Below, piece by piece: positions 27,052 to 36,254 of a stretch of 64,000 nucleotides of DNA. Each line of letters starts with the position of its first letter. Positions within the stretch are counted from its first letter, which is position 1. The DNA is from Daejeonella oryzae DSM 19973 (GTDB lineage Bacteria > Bacteroidota > Bacteroidia > Sphingobacteriales > Sphingobacteriaceae), in the NCBI RefSeq assembly GCF_000422945.1, contig NZ_AUHA01000002.1, positions 1,054,001 to 1,118,000 of the forward strand. Direction: 5' to 3'. The position numbers were made by a program, and so were the translations under genes. The notes beneath the pieces are model-generated. The model was not told the origin of the DNA. It was given only the letters and a program-made list of their open reading frames with translations, and did no database searches.

Positions 27052-27138
27052 TTATCAACAGGTTTAAATGGCTATAATTCAGTGCTTTTAATAATGCAGC
27101 ATTGCACCCTGCGGCATACACTAACAACTTGTGGAAAA
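27052..27138. promoter_or_regulatory. Two DnaA-box-like sites upstream of nrdJ
   Basis: TTATCAACA at 27052-27060 (plus strand) is one mismatch from TTATCCACA. TTTTCCACA at 27130-27138 (minus strand) fits TTwTnCACA exactly. They lie 100-190 bases before nrdJ and just upstream of its promoter. Only two sites are seen, so this is more likely gene regulation or chance than an origin. Confidence 0.35.
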
Positions 27139-27143
27139 CTCAA

Positions 27144-27175
27144 ATTGAGTTTAATTACCGGGAAGGATAAATTTG
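27144..27175 (+). promoter_or_regulatory. Probable nrdJ promoter
   Basis: TAAATTTG at 27168-27175 is an exact TAnnTTTG -7 element. ATTG at 27144-27147, 20 bases upstream, is a near match to the TTTG -33 element. The coding start is 62 bases downstream. Confidence 0.55.
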
Positions 27176-27237
27176 ATTTAAAACTCCGTATGATTTTTAA
27201 GCGGTAATTCACTTACACCCAGTACTCAACATCAGCA

Positions 27238-30200
27238 ATGGCAAAAACTTCTACAAACAAATCAGCAAAAGGAGCCGGAAATGGATTAGGCTTCCAGCGA
27301 TATTTTACAAAAGCAGGTGTAAACGTATATGATCTGTTCACATACGAAAAGCGCACATCGGTAATCCGTAATCCGGCCGGCGATGCGGTGTTTGAAATGA
27401 AAGATGTAGAGGTTCCTGCTTCTTGGAGCCAGGTTGCCACCGATATTTTAGCACAAAAATATTTCCGTAAAGCCGGAGTGCCTAAACCCGACGGAACCAC
27501 AGGTTCTGAAACCAGTATTAAGCAGGTTGCTCACCGTATGGCCGATTGCTGGAAATCATGGGGAGAACGCTACAATTACTTCGCAAGCAAAGAAGATGCA
27601 TCTATATTTTATGATGAATTGGTCTATACAATTGTGGGTCAATTGGCCGCTCCAAACTCACCGCAGTGGTTTAATACCGGCTTACACAGTTCTTACGGAA
27701 TCACCGGAAAGCCCCAGGGCCATTACTTTGTAGACCCTGTAACCGAAAAATTAGAAAGATCAACATCCGCCTACGAGCGCCCGCAACCACATGCCTGCTT
27801 TATTTTATCAGTTTCTGATGATCTGGTAAATGACGGCGGAATTATGGATCTCTGGGTTCGCGAAGCACGGATTTTTAAATATGGCTCGGGTGTTGGAACC
27901 AATTTTTCCGCTATCCGCGGAGAAAGTGAAAAGCTTTCGGGCGGAGGATATTCTTCAGGCCTAATGTCATTCCTTAAAATTGGCGACCGTGCAGCCGGTG
28001 CAATTAAATCCGGAGGAACAACCCGCCGGGCAGCCAAAATGGTTTGCCTGGATCTGGATCATCCCGAAATTGAAGGATTTGTAAACTGGAAAGTAGAAGA
28101 AGAGAAAAAAGTAGCCGCGTTAATTGCTGCCGGTTATTCTTCAGATTATGAAGGCGAAGCGTATCGCACCGTTTCCGGTCAGAATTCAAATAACTCGGTT
28201 CGTATTCCAAACAGTTTTTTCAATGCTTTGGAAGAAGGAAAAAACTGGGATTTGATTGGAAGAATCAGCGGAAAGGCTGTAAAATCGATTTCATCTGAAA
28301 AACTTTGGCAGGATATCGCCTTCGCAGCATGGGCTTGCGCCGATCCGGGTGTACAGTATGATACCACTATCAACGAGTGGCATACCTGTCCCGAAGGTGG
28401 ACGCATCAATGCATCCAATCCATGTTCAGAATATATGTTCCTGGATAATACAGCCTGTAATTTAGCTTCCATCAACCTGGCGCATTTCTTTGATCCCAAA
28501 ACATTGGTTTTTGATGTTAAAGGATTTGAGCATGCCTGCCGTGTCTGGACCGTTGTATTAGAGATTTCTGTACTGATGGCGCAGTTTCCATCTAAAGAAG
28601 TTGCCCAGTTATCGTATGATTACCGCACATTAGGTTTGGGTTACGCCAACCTGGGTTCCATGCTGATGGTAGCCGGAATTCCGTACGACAGTGAAAAAGC
28701 ACGTGCTATTGGCGGTGCTATTACCGCGGTGATGACGGGAACAGCTTACGCAACTTCGGCAGAAATGGCTAAAGAACTGGGAACGTTCAGTAGCTACCAG
28801 GATAATAAGGAACACATGCTTCGCGTCATGCGCAATCATCGCTACGCGGCTTACAATACCGGTTCTTACGAAGGACTGGAAATCAATCCGCAGGGAATTG
28901 ATCAGAACAGATGTCCTGATTATTTACTTTCTGCAGCCTGTAATTCATGGGATAAAGCCGTAGAATTAGGAGAGAAATACGGATACCGTAATGCACAAAC
29001 AACTGTAATAGCTCCAACCGGAACTATTGGTTTGGTCATGGATTGCGATACTACCGGCATCGAGCCGGATTTCGCCCTTGTGAAATTTAAAAAACTTTCA
29101 GGAGGTGGATATTTCAAGATTATTAATCAGGGAGTTCCTGCCGCATTGCGCAACCAGGGATATCGCGAACATGAAATTGAAGCCATTGTAAATTATGCCA
29201 AAGGTGCCGCAACTTTAAATAAAGCTCCGCATATCAACTTCGACAGTCTTGCTGCCAAAGGGTTCACGCAGGATGAACTGGAAAAAGTGGACAAATCATT
29301 ACTGGCCGCTTTCGAAATCGGTTTTGTGTTTAACCAATGGAGTTTGGGCGAAGATTGTCTGAAACGTTTGGGCTTTAAACCAGATCAGTACAATTCCCCT
29401 GATTTTAACTTCCTGAGAGCTATTGGTTTTAACCGTCAGCAAATCGCGGAAGCCAACGAATATATTTGCGGAACCATGACCATTGAAGGGGCGCCGTTCT
29501 TAAAAGAGGAGCATTACCCGATCTTTGATTGTGCCAACAAATGCGGTAATAAAGGTCAGCGCTATATTCATGCAACAGGTCATATCCGCATGATGGCCGC
29601 GGCTCAGCCTTTCTTATCAGGAGCAATTTCTAAAACCATTAACCTGCCAAACGAAGCAACGGTTGAAGAAATCAAGGAGTGTTATGAACTTTCCTGGAAA
29701 CTGGCTTTAAAAGCGAATGCCTTGTACCGCGATGGTTGCAAATTATCTCAGCCATTGTCTACCAAATCATCAGATAGTAAGGAAGATAAGCTGGATTCAG
29801 TGGAAGAAGTTTTGGGCGAGGCCGCCAATGTGAAATTAAGCGATCTTACTCCGGATCAGGTTCTGGAAGCTGCACGTGCTATTCTGGAAAGATCTACCGA
29901 CACGCATTTTAAGCGCCAGTTATCCTCGGTCGTAGAAAAGAAAAGTCTTCCTCACCGCAGAGCCGGTTTCACTCAGAAAGCAGCCGTAGGCGGACAAACC
30001 ATTTTCGTTCGCACCGGCGAATATGAAGATGGAACATTGGGCGAGATCTTTGTAGATATGCACAAAGAAGGCGCAACTTTCCGCTCGCTGATGAACTGTT
30101 TTGCCATTGCCGTTTCGGTAGGATTGCAATACGGCGTGCCCTTGGAAGAGTTTGTAGATAAATTTACTTTCACCCGTTTTGAGCCTAGCGGGATGGTAGG

Positions 30201-30552
30201 CGGACATCAGAATATTAAATCGGCCACCTCTATTGTGGATTATATTTTCCGGATGCTGGGTTACGAGTATTTGGGCCGCGAGGACCTGGTACATGTAATC
30301 ACCGAGCAGAAAGCGGTTTTGGGAAACCCCCAAATGACTGATGAAGATAAAAACCCGGATGAAAATAATTTTGCAGCCGCTCCAAAACCTCAGGATAAAG
30401 TTGCATCTGATAAAAAGCTGAAGCCTGTTTTTGATATCTCCGGCGGCGGACAAAGTGATGCCCCGTCATGTGGTAACTGCGGACATATTATGGTTCGCTC
30501 AGGTACTTGTTATAAGTGTTTGAACTGCGGAACGCAGGGAGGATGCAGTTAA
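27238..30552 (+). CDS. nrdJ: Adenosylcobalamin-dependent ribonucleotide reductase (class II)
   Basis: A 1104-residue class II reductase that makes deoxyribonucleotides without oxygen, using a 5'-deoxyadenosyl radical from B12. The N-x-C-x-E catalytic motif is at residues 394-398 (NPCSEY, radical Cys396). It is surrounded by [26 protein letters not shown] and [10 protein letters not shown]. The C-terminal CGNCGH and [13 protein letters not shown] cysteine clusters are the zinc-ribbon/redox tail of the long NrdJ type. No class I partner is in the window, and no cobalamin riboswitch core was recognised upstream. Confidence 0.95.
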   Translation: MAKTSTNKSAKGAGNGLGFQRYFTKAGVNVYDLFTYEKRTSVIRNPAGDAVFEMKDVEVPASWSQVATDILAQKYFRKAGVPKPDGTTGSETSIKQVAHRMADCWKSWGERYNYFASKEDASIFYDELVYTIVGQLAAPNSPQWFNTGLHSSYGITGKPQGHYFVDPVTEKLERSTSAYERPQPHACFILSVSDDLVNDGGIMDLWVREARIFKYGSGVGTNFSAIRGESEKLSGGGYSSGLMSFLKIGDRAAGAIKSGGTTRRAAKMVCLDLDHPEIEGFVNWKVEEEKKVAALIAAGYSSDYEGEAYRTVSGQNSNNSVRIPNSFFNALEEGKNWDLIGRISGKAVKSISSEKLWQDIAFAAWACADPGVQYDTTINEWHTCPEGGRINASNPCSEYMFLDNTACNLASINLAHFFDPKTLVFDVKGFEHACRVWTVVLEISVLMAQFPSKEVAQLSYDYRTLGLGYANLGSMLMVAGIPYDSEKARAIGGAITAVMTGTAYATSAEMAKELGTFSSYQDNKEHMLRVMRNHRYAAYNTGSYEGLEINPQGIDQNRCPDYLLSAACNSWDKAVELGEKYGYRNAQTTVIAPTGTIGLVMDCDTTGIEPDFALVKFKKLSGGGYFKIINQGVPAALRNQGYREHEIEAIVNYAKGAATLNKAPHINFDSLAAKGFTQDELEKVDKSLLAAFEIGFVFNQWSLGEDCLKRLGFKPDQYNSPDFNFLRAIGFNRQQIAEANEYICGTMTIEGAPFLKEEHYPIFDCANKCGNKGQRYIHATGHIRMMAAAQPFLSGAISKTINLPNEATVEEIKECYELSWKLALKANALYRDGCKLSQPLSTKSSDSKEDKLDSVEEVLGEAANVKLSDLTPDQVLEAARAILERSTDTHFKRQLSSVVEKKSLPHRRAGFTQKAAVGGQTIFVRTGEYEDGTLGEIFVDMHKEGATFRSLMNCFAIAVSVGLQYGVPLEEFVDKFTFTRFEPSGMVGGHQNIKSATSIVDYIFRMLGYEYLGREDLVHVITEQKAVLGNPQMTDEDKNPDENNFAAAPKPQDKVASDKKLKPVFDISGGGQSDAPSCGNCGHIMVRSGTCYKCLNCGTQGGCS

Positions 30553-30600
30553 GGGTAAGCGGCTGGCTTTAATGGTAGAATAGAGCAAAAAATTTAAGGT

Positions 30601-30627
30601 AGCCCTGCCGAATGGTAGGGCTTTTTT
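30601..30627 (+). terminator. Intrinsic terminator of nrdJ
   Basis: AGCCCT (30601-30606) pairs with AGGGCT (30617-30622), extended by an inner CC/GG pair, and is followed by a run of six T residues. Confidence 0.85.
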
Positions 30628-30710
30628 ATGCTAGTTGGCTCTAAAGTATGAAATGTCATCGAAGCTATTTTATTAAAGTATGAAATATCAAATTTTGATT
30701 TAATAATTTT

Positions 30711-31538
30711 ATGAAAGATTTACTTGAGGAAGTGCGCCATGGCCTAAAAGAGCGGCTTCGAAATCCCTTTGCAGGAGCTTTTTGTTTATCATGGATAGCA
30801 TTTAATTGGAAAGCAGTTTTTAGTATCTTTCTCTCTACTAAACCAATTGAAGGGCGAATTAGTTATGTTAGTGCAAATTTTTCCGACCTAAATCACTTGC
30901 TATTCTTGGCATTTATTGTTGCTGTTGTATACCTTATTGTTCTCCCTTATATTAGTCTCGCACTCGAAACAGCACTAACTCATTCTTCCAATCGCCGCAG
31001 TGTCATATCATTGAAGCAGAAAAAGCTCAGGATATCACAAGAGACAGAGATAGAAATAGAGAGAATCAAACGTGAAAAAGCCAAGGCTGAATTTCGAGAA
31101 CAAGATCAGTTTAATAAGGAAGTTAGAGACCTGAAGTCTCAACTATTAGCTGCTAATGAGCGAGCTGCAAAAGATAAATATGATTATTCGAGTTTAGTAA
31201 AAGTTTTACAAGACCAGAACACTAAAACGCAAGAAGACATGATTGAATCTGCTAAACGATTTGATGAATCTCTTTCAGTATTAAGAAAGGAAAAGGACGC
31301 TGACATACTGAGATCACAAACGCTTCTTCATGAGTCCCAATCCACTAAATTGGCTTTGGAGGTTAAAATATCGAGTCTTTCTGTGGAAAAAGATAGGTTA
31401 TTAAAAGAATTACAGCAGACAAACGATAAAGGCCTCGGCAATGATCGTCCGATGAATAACAGTAGTTTATCTGTTGGAAGTCCCGCCATTGCGGCGGCAG
31501 GTCATTTTATTAAAGATAAAAAGTTCAAAGATGAATAA
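30711..31538 (+). CDS. Membrane-anchored coiled-coil protein of unknown function
   Basis: A 275-residue protein I do not recognise. It opens with a basic amphipathic stretch (LLEEVRHGLKERLRNPFAG), then two membrane helices (about 24-44 and 62-86) separated by about 18 residues. A long charged coiled coil follows (about 98-240: repeated KxxLRISQETEIEIERIK-like heptads) and a Ser/Gly-rich tail. A short segment plus a two-helix anchor with a long cytoplasmic coiled coil could act as a sensor or scaffold. It stands alone between the nrdJ terminator and the REP cluster, a typical accessory insertion point. No known partner gene is adjacent. Confidence 0.7.
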   Translation: MKDLLEEVRHGLKERLRNPFAGAFCLSWIAFNWKAVFSIFLSTKPIEGRISYVSANFSDLNHLLFLAFIVAVVYLIVLPYISLALETALTHSSNRRSVISLKQKKLRISQETEIEIERIKREKAKAEFREQDQFNKEVRDLKSQLLAANERAAKDKYDYSSLVKVLQDQNTKTQEDMIESAKRFDESLSVLRKEKDADILRSQTLLHESQSTKLALEVKISSLSVEKDRLLKELQQTNDKGLGNDRPMNNSSLSVGSPAIAAAGHFIKDKKFKDE

Positions 31539-31551
31539 CATACTCCAATCG

Positions 31552-31570
31552 TCCGCGTTTGTAACGCGGA
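31552..31570. repeat. REP-like palindrome with divergent stem
   Basis: CCGCGTT (31553-31559) pairs with AACGCGG (31563-31569), extended by a T-A pair. The flanks and spacing resemble the TCCTCGTT/AACGAGGA repeats to its right, but with a changed stem. The compensating changes on both arms keep the pairing intact. Confidence 0.6.
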
Positions 31571-31650
31571 TGCATGAGAATTACATTTATAATGTACGCA
31601 AGCAGTCAGTCTTTTCAGATACTTTGAGCTTTTATTTAGATGAATAACGA

Positions 31651-31694
31651 GCGATACAATCGCTGTTTTCCTTCATCCTCGTTGCAAACGAGGA
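31651..31694. repeat. Two-hairpin REP element, copy 1
   Basis: Hairpin A is GCGAT-ACA-ATCGC (31651-31663). After exactly 12 bases comes hairpin B, TCCTCGTT-GCA-AACGAGGA (31676-31694). Total length is 44 bases. Confidence 0.8.
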
Positions 31695-31786
31695 CGATGA
31701 TAAGTAGGGTTGAGAAGTATATTTATAATGTAAGCAAGCAGCCAGTCTTTTCAAATACTTTGAGCTTTTATTTAGGATAATAACGG

Positions 31787-31830
31787 GCGATACAATCGCA
31801 ATTCTCGTTCATCCTCGTTTTAAACGAGGA
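31787..31830. repeat. Two-hairpin REP element, copy 2
   Basis: Hairpin A GCGAT-ACA-ATCGC (31787-31799), a 12-base spacer, and hairpin B TCCTCGTT-TTA-AACGAGGA (31812-31830) repeat copy 1 with a changed B loop. A further half-element AAACGAGGACGAT follows at 31844. Confidence 0.8.
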
Positions 31831-31886
31831 CGATAACAGTAATAAACGAGGACGATACAATTTCTTATATTGTATTAAAATCAGCC

Positions 31887-32432
31887 ATGTCAGGAGACAG
31901 ATATTTTATTCGTGATCAGCATCAAACTTATTTTATTACCTGCACTATTGTAGAGTGGATCGATTTATTCACCCGCCAGCATTACAAAACCATAATTACT
32001 GATTCTTTAAATTATTGCATTAAAGAAAAAGGGTTAAGAGTAAATGGCTGGGTTTTAATGACCAACCATTTGCACTTGTTAGCCCGATGTGAAAAGCCGC
32101 ACCTGATGTCGGACTTTTTACGTGATTTTAAAAAGTTCACCTCCAAAAGATTAGCCGAAGTCATTCTAACGGAACCGGAAAGCCGCCGTGACTGGTTATT
32201 GGATAAGTTTAATTTCGAAGCCCGCAAAACAAGAAGAGCCGAACATTTTAAAATCTGGAGAGATGATAATCATGCAATTGATATGGATCATATTGACATC
32301 ATGCAAAAGCTCAGCTACATACATGATAACCCGGTTCGGACAATGATTGTTGAAAATCAGGAGGATTATTTGTTCAGCAGTGCCAGAGATTATGCCGGGA
32401 TAAAGGGTTTGATTGAAATTGAAATGATTTAA
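31887..32432 (+). CDS. REP-associated tyrosine transposase (RAYT, Y1 family)
   Basis: A 181-residue HUH single-strand transposase-like protein. The metal-binding His pair is in MTNHLHLLAR (His61, His63). The likely nucleophile is Tyr144 in LSYIHDNPVR, the pattern typical of RAYTs rather than IS200/IS605 TnpA. Such proteins nick and join REP hairpins in single-stranded DNA and are normally non-mobile single-copy genes. It is flanked by two-hairpin repeats on both sides, which supports the call. All three catalytic residues are intact, so it may be active. Confidence 0.9.
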   Translation: MSGDRYFIRDQHQTYFITCTIVEWIDLFTRQHYKTIITDSLNYCIKEKGLRVNGWVLMTNHLHLLARCEKPHLMSDFLRDFKKFTSKRLAEVILTEPESRRDWLLDKFNFEARKTRRAEHFKIWRDDNHAIDMDHIDIMQKLSYIHDNPVRTMIVENQEDYLFSSARDYAGIKGLIEIEMI

Positions 32433-32461
32433 AAGCGGATAATTTTTTAAAAATTAAAAGG

Positions 32462-32505
32462 GCGATAAAATCACTATTCTCCTTTATCCTCGTTGCAAAC
32501 GAAGA
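32462..32505. repeat. Two-hairpin REP element, copy 3 (downstream, decayed)
   Basis: GCGAT-AAA-ATCAC (32462-32474), a 12-base spacer and TCCTCGTT-GCA-AACGAAGA (32487-32505) keep the 44-base geometry and orientation of the upstream copies. There is one stem mismatch in each hairpin. Confidence 0.75.
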
Positions 32506-32535
32506 CGGTGATAATTTTAATCGCTGTTTAGCAAT

Positions 32536-33000
32536 TTATTCTTTAATAATTTGTCCTCTTACTTCGCCTTCTGGATGAGTAGTTGTCAGGATAATATAAT
32601 ACCATTGACCTGAAAGAAGCTGGCTCCCGGCTATTGAATTGAGGTTAAATGAACCTGTAGCCTCCCCCTCGACTGAAGGTGAAGCAGAAGAGGCAAGGTG
32701 TATTTCGGGGCCATTTTGTCCCGATGAGGAAGGGCCGTTGATACTGATTTTAGTCCATGGTCCGGAAAGATCCTTAAACCGGATTGTATAGATAAAAAGG
32801 TTATAATAACCTTTAGAATACACTCCGAAAAATGTCGAACTGGCATTTGTTGATATTTCAGGAACAACTTGTTTTCCGCTTCCATCTCCTACCATATTGG
32901 TGACTTCGAATTTTACCCGCTCTTTCTTGCAGCCAGGTAAAGAAATTGATAGGAATAAAATCGCAATCAAAAATCCAGGTAGCCCAATTTTAGTTTTCAT
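32536..33000 (-). CDS. CHRD-domain-like lipoprotein
   Basis: A 154-residue protein starting at the ATG of MKTKIGLPG; a GTG six bases upstream is in frame. The lipoprotein signal ends SISLPGC, with the Cys followed by Lys-Lys. The rest is beta-rich, and the C-terminal LLSGQWYYIILTTTHPEGEVRGQI closely resembles the end of CHRD domains. It is shorter than most CHRD proteins and may be a single, partly divergent domain. A cell-surface or periplasmic binding role is inferred. It stands alone beside the REP cluster. Confidence 0.72.
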   Translation of the reverse strand: MKTKIGLPGFLIAILFLSISLPGCKKERVKFEVTNMVGDGSGKQVVPEISTNASSTFFGVYSKGYYNLFIYTIRFKDLSGPWTKISINGPSSSGQNGPEIHLASSASPSVEGEATGSFNLNSIAGSQLLSGQWYYIILTTTHPEGEVRGQIIKE

Positions 33001-33100
33001 AATCACGTTTCATAAATGACTGTAAGCAAATGCTATTGATTTTTTTTGCCCATAATCTATTAGATGATGTGTTTAACTTGTTACGGGGTAATATTTAAAC

Positions 33101-34489
33101 CTATTTATACGGATTGAAGCCTAAAGATTTGGTGCACCAGCTTTCAAAATTCTTCTGAATGTCATCCATCGGCATACCTAAAACCTGTGTCAGAATATCA
33201 GAATTGGAGCGGATGTGTAAAACAGTCAGGTCTTCTTCGCCGGGTTTCCCGGGAATTTTTTCTTCGGTGGTGCGGTTCCGGTACGCTTCCATCACTTCGT
33301 TTAATTTATTCTGACTGGCTATAAATGCGACAAAGGCAAAGCTGTACGAATAATGAAGAGAGCTTTGGATAAGCCGATCGCCGGGCTTGCCGCTAAATTG
33401 CTGCCAGTTGTAATTAACCAGGGAAGTAACCGGAGGTGAGTTGATCTCATATTCACTTTTCAGCATATTCGATTTTCTCAGCAAATCGCTTCGGTAATTG
33501 CGCAAATTAACCGTGAGTTTATTGCTGCTCAGATTAGAAGACTCAAAGTAACAGGCGGTTCCTTCATCAAGCCATGCAGGAATATCGCCCACAAAAGATT
33601 TGATCATCAGGTGAAAAAGTTCATGTTTCATGGCGCCAAGCCAGGCAAAATTGGCGATACCCATCATTACCAGATCAGCGCTCGAAGCATACCCGAAAGT
33701 AGATTCGGGAATTTTTATTTTATGAATTTTTGAGCTGATGAGGTTAAGCTGTGTACGGTTGGGACAATAAAATACGGTGATCAGCCGGTTAACTTCCTGC
33801 AGCTTAAACTCCTTTTTGAAATACAGGTAATATTCTTCCAGAGCTTTGATTTGCGCAGAAATATTAATCTTGCTGTTGGGATAAAAGATAAGCAGGTTGG
33901 CAGTGGTATCCGACCTGTACGATTCGTCGTTAATCAGGTTTGAATAGTATTTCTCTGCGGCTGCTTTCTCATTCAGATTGAATTTTCGGTTTTCGGTATC
34001 GAAAGACAGGTTTTCAAAATCCAGCTCCTCTACCCTTGCGCTCGCACTTGGAATACCCATTTTTGATTCAATGCCTGCTCCGCCTGGTCCTTCAAAAACC
34101 TCGCTTCCAATGGTCTTTAGAAATGACTTCATGTCGTCAACCGACGGTGCAATGGCAGTTCCGCCCATGCAAGATTGGTTGAGTTGCTTCAGTTCACTGC
34201 GTTTTTTGCCCGACAAATTATCATATGAATTAAGAATGTGATTAAACCATTCAGTTGAAAGTTCGGGTTTGTTTAAACGACAGTAACCTACTGCCAGACA
34301 ATAATCCATAAAGGCATTTTTATAATATTCTTTCTTTCGTAGCTGCGAAGTTCGGTTGACCAGCGAAACATACTTACCGGATTGCAGCAGGATTTTTAAT
34401 TCATCAATTTCTGCCTTTGTTTGGGAGTTAACCGAATGAAGTGCAACAAAGGAGAGTACAATTACAATGAAGAATGCTTTCTTTTTCAT
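33101..34489 (-). CDS. Exported gluzincin-type peptidase (peptidase MA-like)
   Basis: A 462-residue protein with a signal peptide (about 1-22, ending HSVNSQ). Residues 25-110 look like helical repeats. The C-terminal half has HELFH at 289-293 and, after FVGDIPAW, LDEGTACYFE with the third zinc ligand Glu. This is the gluzincin layout (HExxH plus a downstream Glu) seen in M1-like and peptidase MA proteins. A glycine-rich segment (EGPGGAGIESKMGIP) lies in the middle. The substrate is unknown. It begins five bases after the stop of the membrane protein gene, so the two are almost certainly an operon. Confidence 0.8.
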   Translation of the reverse strand: MKKKAFFIVIVLSFVALHSVNSQTKAEIDELKILLQSGKYVSLVNRTSQLRKKEYYKNAFMDYCLAVGYCRLNKPELSTEWFNHILNSYDNLSGKKRSELKQLNQSCMGGTAIAPSVDDMKSFLKTIGSEVFEGPGGAGIESKMGIPSASARVEELDFENLSFDTENRKFNLNEKAAAEKYYSNLINDESYRSDTTANLLIFYPNSKINISAQIKALEEYYLYFKKEFKLQEVNRLITVFYCPNRTQLNLISSKIHKIKIPESTFGYASSADLVMMGIANFAWLGAMKHELFHLMIKSFVGDIPAWLDEGTACYFESSNLSSNKLTVNLRNYRSDLLRKSNMLKSEYEINSPPVTSLVNYNWQQFSGKPGDRLIQSSLHYSYSFAFVAFIASQNKLNEVMEAYRNRTTEEKIPGKPGEEDLTVLHIRSNSDILTQVLGMPMDDIQKNFESWCTKSLGFNPYK

Positions 34490-34494
34490 GGCGT

Positions 34495-35232
34495 TTAGTT
34501 CTTTGGCGGAGGGTTTACCAAAATCAAATCAGTTGAAGAAGTATCATCTGGCTTCCTGATTACCTGTATTTTACTACCTGGAGGAAGTTCCTCAACAAGC
34601 GTTGCAGAATCTTTTTTTGCATAATCTTCCAGGTATTCCGAAACGGCATCTTCAGAATGACCTTTGCTGAAATAAGGAGCCACCAGATATTCTTTGGTGA
34701 GGTATAATCCGGCATCCCTGACATTTATTTTATCCTCATTTACCGATGCAATTCCAATGAGCAATGTGCCCAGCACCCCGAAAGCAACTCCGGGTGAAGA
34801 AGTTGCAAGAGTCGCTTTCCAGATCTCGCCCTTGGAGGCATTCATGTCCACCTTTTCTTTGAGCTTTAAAAGGATAAACAGAGACCCGACAATAATCATA
34901 ATAATGCCGGTAAAAAATCCCAAGAACTGTCTGAACGTGCGGCTTACCAATGAGTAATGTCCCTGGTTATATCGTTCTGTCAGGCTTTCTTCTTCCAGTA
35001 ATGCCAGTGTTATAAAGTTATACTGCTGTTCAGACAGGGATTGGGCAGAACCGAGTCGGGCGGTCATATCTTTAATAGCGGTTGATTTGCCGCTTTCAAT
35101 TTTTGAATTAATCTGCTGCAACTGAAACATGGAAACCACTATGAAAACCACCAGAAAAAATACTGGGAATCCTATTAAGATGTATATGAGTTTATTATAA
35201 ACCTTTTGGAAGCTATCATCCGGATTACTCAT
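34495..35232 (-). CDS. Three-helix membrane protein of unknown function
   Basis: A 245-residue protein I do not recognise. Membrane segments are at about 15-37, 108-130 and 145-165, the last rich in Gly and Ser (TSSPGVAFGVLGTLLIGIASV). The loop between the first and second is helical and charged. The C-terminal 80 residues are soluble and end in a Pro-rich tail. It is first in a two-gene unit with the gluzincin peptidase, so it may anchor or regulate that enzyme. Confidence 0.65.
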   Translation of the reverse strand: MSNPDDSFQKVYNKLIYILIGFPVFFLVVFIVVSMFQLQQINSKIESGKSTAIKDMTARLGSAQSLSEQQYNFITLALLEEESLTERYNQGHYSLVSRTFRQFLGFFTGIIMIIVGSLFILLKLKEKVDMNASKGEIWKATLATSSPGVAFGVLGTLLIGIASVNEDKINVRDAGLYLTKEYLVAPYFSKGHSEDAVSEYLEDYAKKDSATLVEELPPGSKIQVIRKPDDTSSTDLILVNPPPKN

Positions 35233-35333
35233 GATATTCTATTTAGCAGGCTGACTATTATTTTAGAACTATCGCTTAAAAGCATATTAAATTTATGCAA
35301 TATTTCCTGATTGCACGCATAGCTGATATGAAG

Positions 35334-36254
35334 CTACAAATGATTGTTTTTGGTTTTATTAAATGAGAGTATAACGCTTCCGCTGATGGTCAGTGCAATA
35401 ACCAGCAGAGAAATAAATGTTGGAATATGGATAAAATCTGACAGCACCATTTTAAATCCCACAAATGCCAGCACAATTGCGAGTCCGTATGACAAATAAA
35501 CAAAGCGTGTTACAATGTGCGCCAGGGCAAAATATAGCGAGCGGAGACCCAAAATTGCAAAAACATTTGAGGTGTACACGATAAATTCATCCTGAGTAAT
35601 AGCCAATATTGCCGGAATACTATCTACAGCGAAAATGATATCGGTTGTTTCTACAATAATCAACACCAGAAACAATGGACTTGCATACGTCTTCCCGTTC
35701 TTTTTTATAAAAAATTTATTGCCTTCTACCTGATCTGTTACGGGCATTATTTTCTTAAAGAATTTGATCACAGGGTTTTTATCGGGTTCAATATTCTGCC
35801 CCTTTTTAGTAAACATTTTATAAGCTGTGCAAATCAGAAAGATTCCGAAAATGTAAATGGTCCAGTGAAATTTTTCTATTAAGGCCACACCGGCAAAGAT
35901 GAAAATCACACGCATAACCAGCGCCCCTAAAATGCCCCAAAACAATATTTTATGCTGGTATTGAGGCGCAACCTGGAAATAGCCAAAGATGATTACAAAC
36001 ACAAAGATGTTATCTACGCTCAGGGATTTTTCAATAAGATAACCTGTTAAAAATTCGATGGCCTTATTTTCTCCGAACCAATAGTAAATAAGGCTGTTGA
36101 AAATTAAAGCCAGGGTGATCCAGATCCCCGACCAGATCAGCGCTTCTTTTACAGATACTACATGTGCTTTGCGGTTAAATACTGCTAAATCCACGACCAG
36201 CATCAGCAGTACAAAAACATTGAATCCTATCCAGAATATGCTGTTAACTTCCAT
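35334..36254 (-). CDS. TerC family integral membrane protein
   Basis: A 306-residue protein with about nine membrane helices. TerC signatures are EFLTGYLIEKSLSVDNIFVFVIIF and VETTDIIFAVDSIPAILAIT, each with acidic residues inside a helix that are thought to bind metal. The family is linked to tellurium resistance and to manganese export at the inner membrane; the sequence alone cannot separate these. It is monocistronic with a 289-base gap upstream. Confidence 0.92.
   Translation of the reverse strand: MEVNSIFWIGFNVFVLLMLVVDLAVFNRKAHVVSVKEALIWSGIWITLALIFNSLIYYWFGENKAIEFLTGYLIEKSLSVDNIFVFVIIFGYFQVAPQYQHKILFWGILGALVMRVIFIFAGVALIEKFHWTIYIFGIFLICTAYKMFTKKGQNIEPDKNPVIKFFKKIMPVTDQVEGNKFFIKKNGKTYASPLFLVLIIVETTDIIFAVDSIPAILAITQDEFIVYTSNVFAILGLRSLYFALAHIVTRFVYLSYGLAIVLAFVGFKMVLSDFIHIPTFISLLVIALTISGSVILSFNKTKNNHL

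Larger units (their letters stand above)
26842..27237. other. Long intergenic region upstream of nrdJ
   Basis: About 400 bases with no convincing gene. A leftward frame at 26840-27127 (95 codons, TTG start, or about 66 codons from an internal ATG at 27040) has no recognisable family and runs into the pyk terminator, so it is not called. The right half has two DnaA-box-like sites and a promoter for nrdJ. Confidence 0.6.
31575..31845. repeat. Imperfect tandem duplication of a 136-bp unit
   Basis: The segment beginning TGAGAA at 31575 recurs at 31711. Both copies share ATTTATAATGTA, GCAAGCAG, CAGTCTTTTCA and ATACTTTGAGCTTTTATTTAG at the same offset, and each ends with one 44-base two-hairpin element. 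The second copy has scattered substitutions and small indels. Confidence 0.8.

Noticed and set aside
26842-27237. Chromosome replication origin
   Set aside because: Only two DnaA-like sites, no AT-rich unwinding element with box array, and no dnaA, dnaN or parAB neighbours.
26842-27237. Cobalamin riboswitch upstream of nrdJ
   Set aside because: The conserved B12-box sequence and junction motifs were not seen.
29920-30453. 177-codon leftward frame inside nrdJ
   Set aside because: Shadow frame opposite the conserved C-terminal half of NrdJ.
31540-31880. Possible CRISPR array
   Set aside because: The repeats are palindromic, only two to three copies, arranged as a 136-bp duplication beside a RAYT gene, with no regular spacers and no cas genes. 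A REP cluster explains them better.
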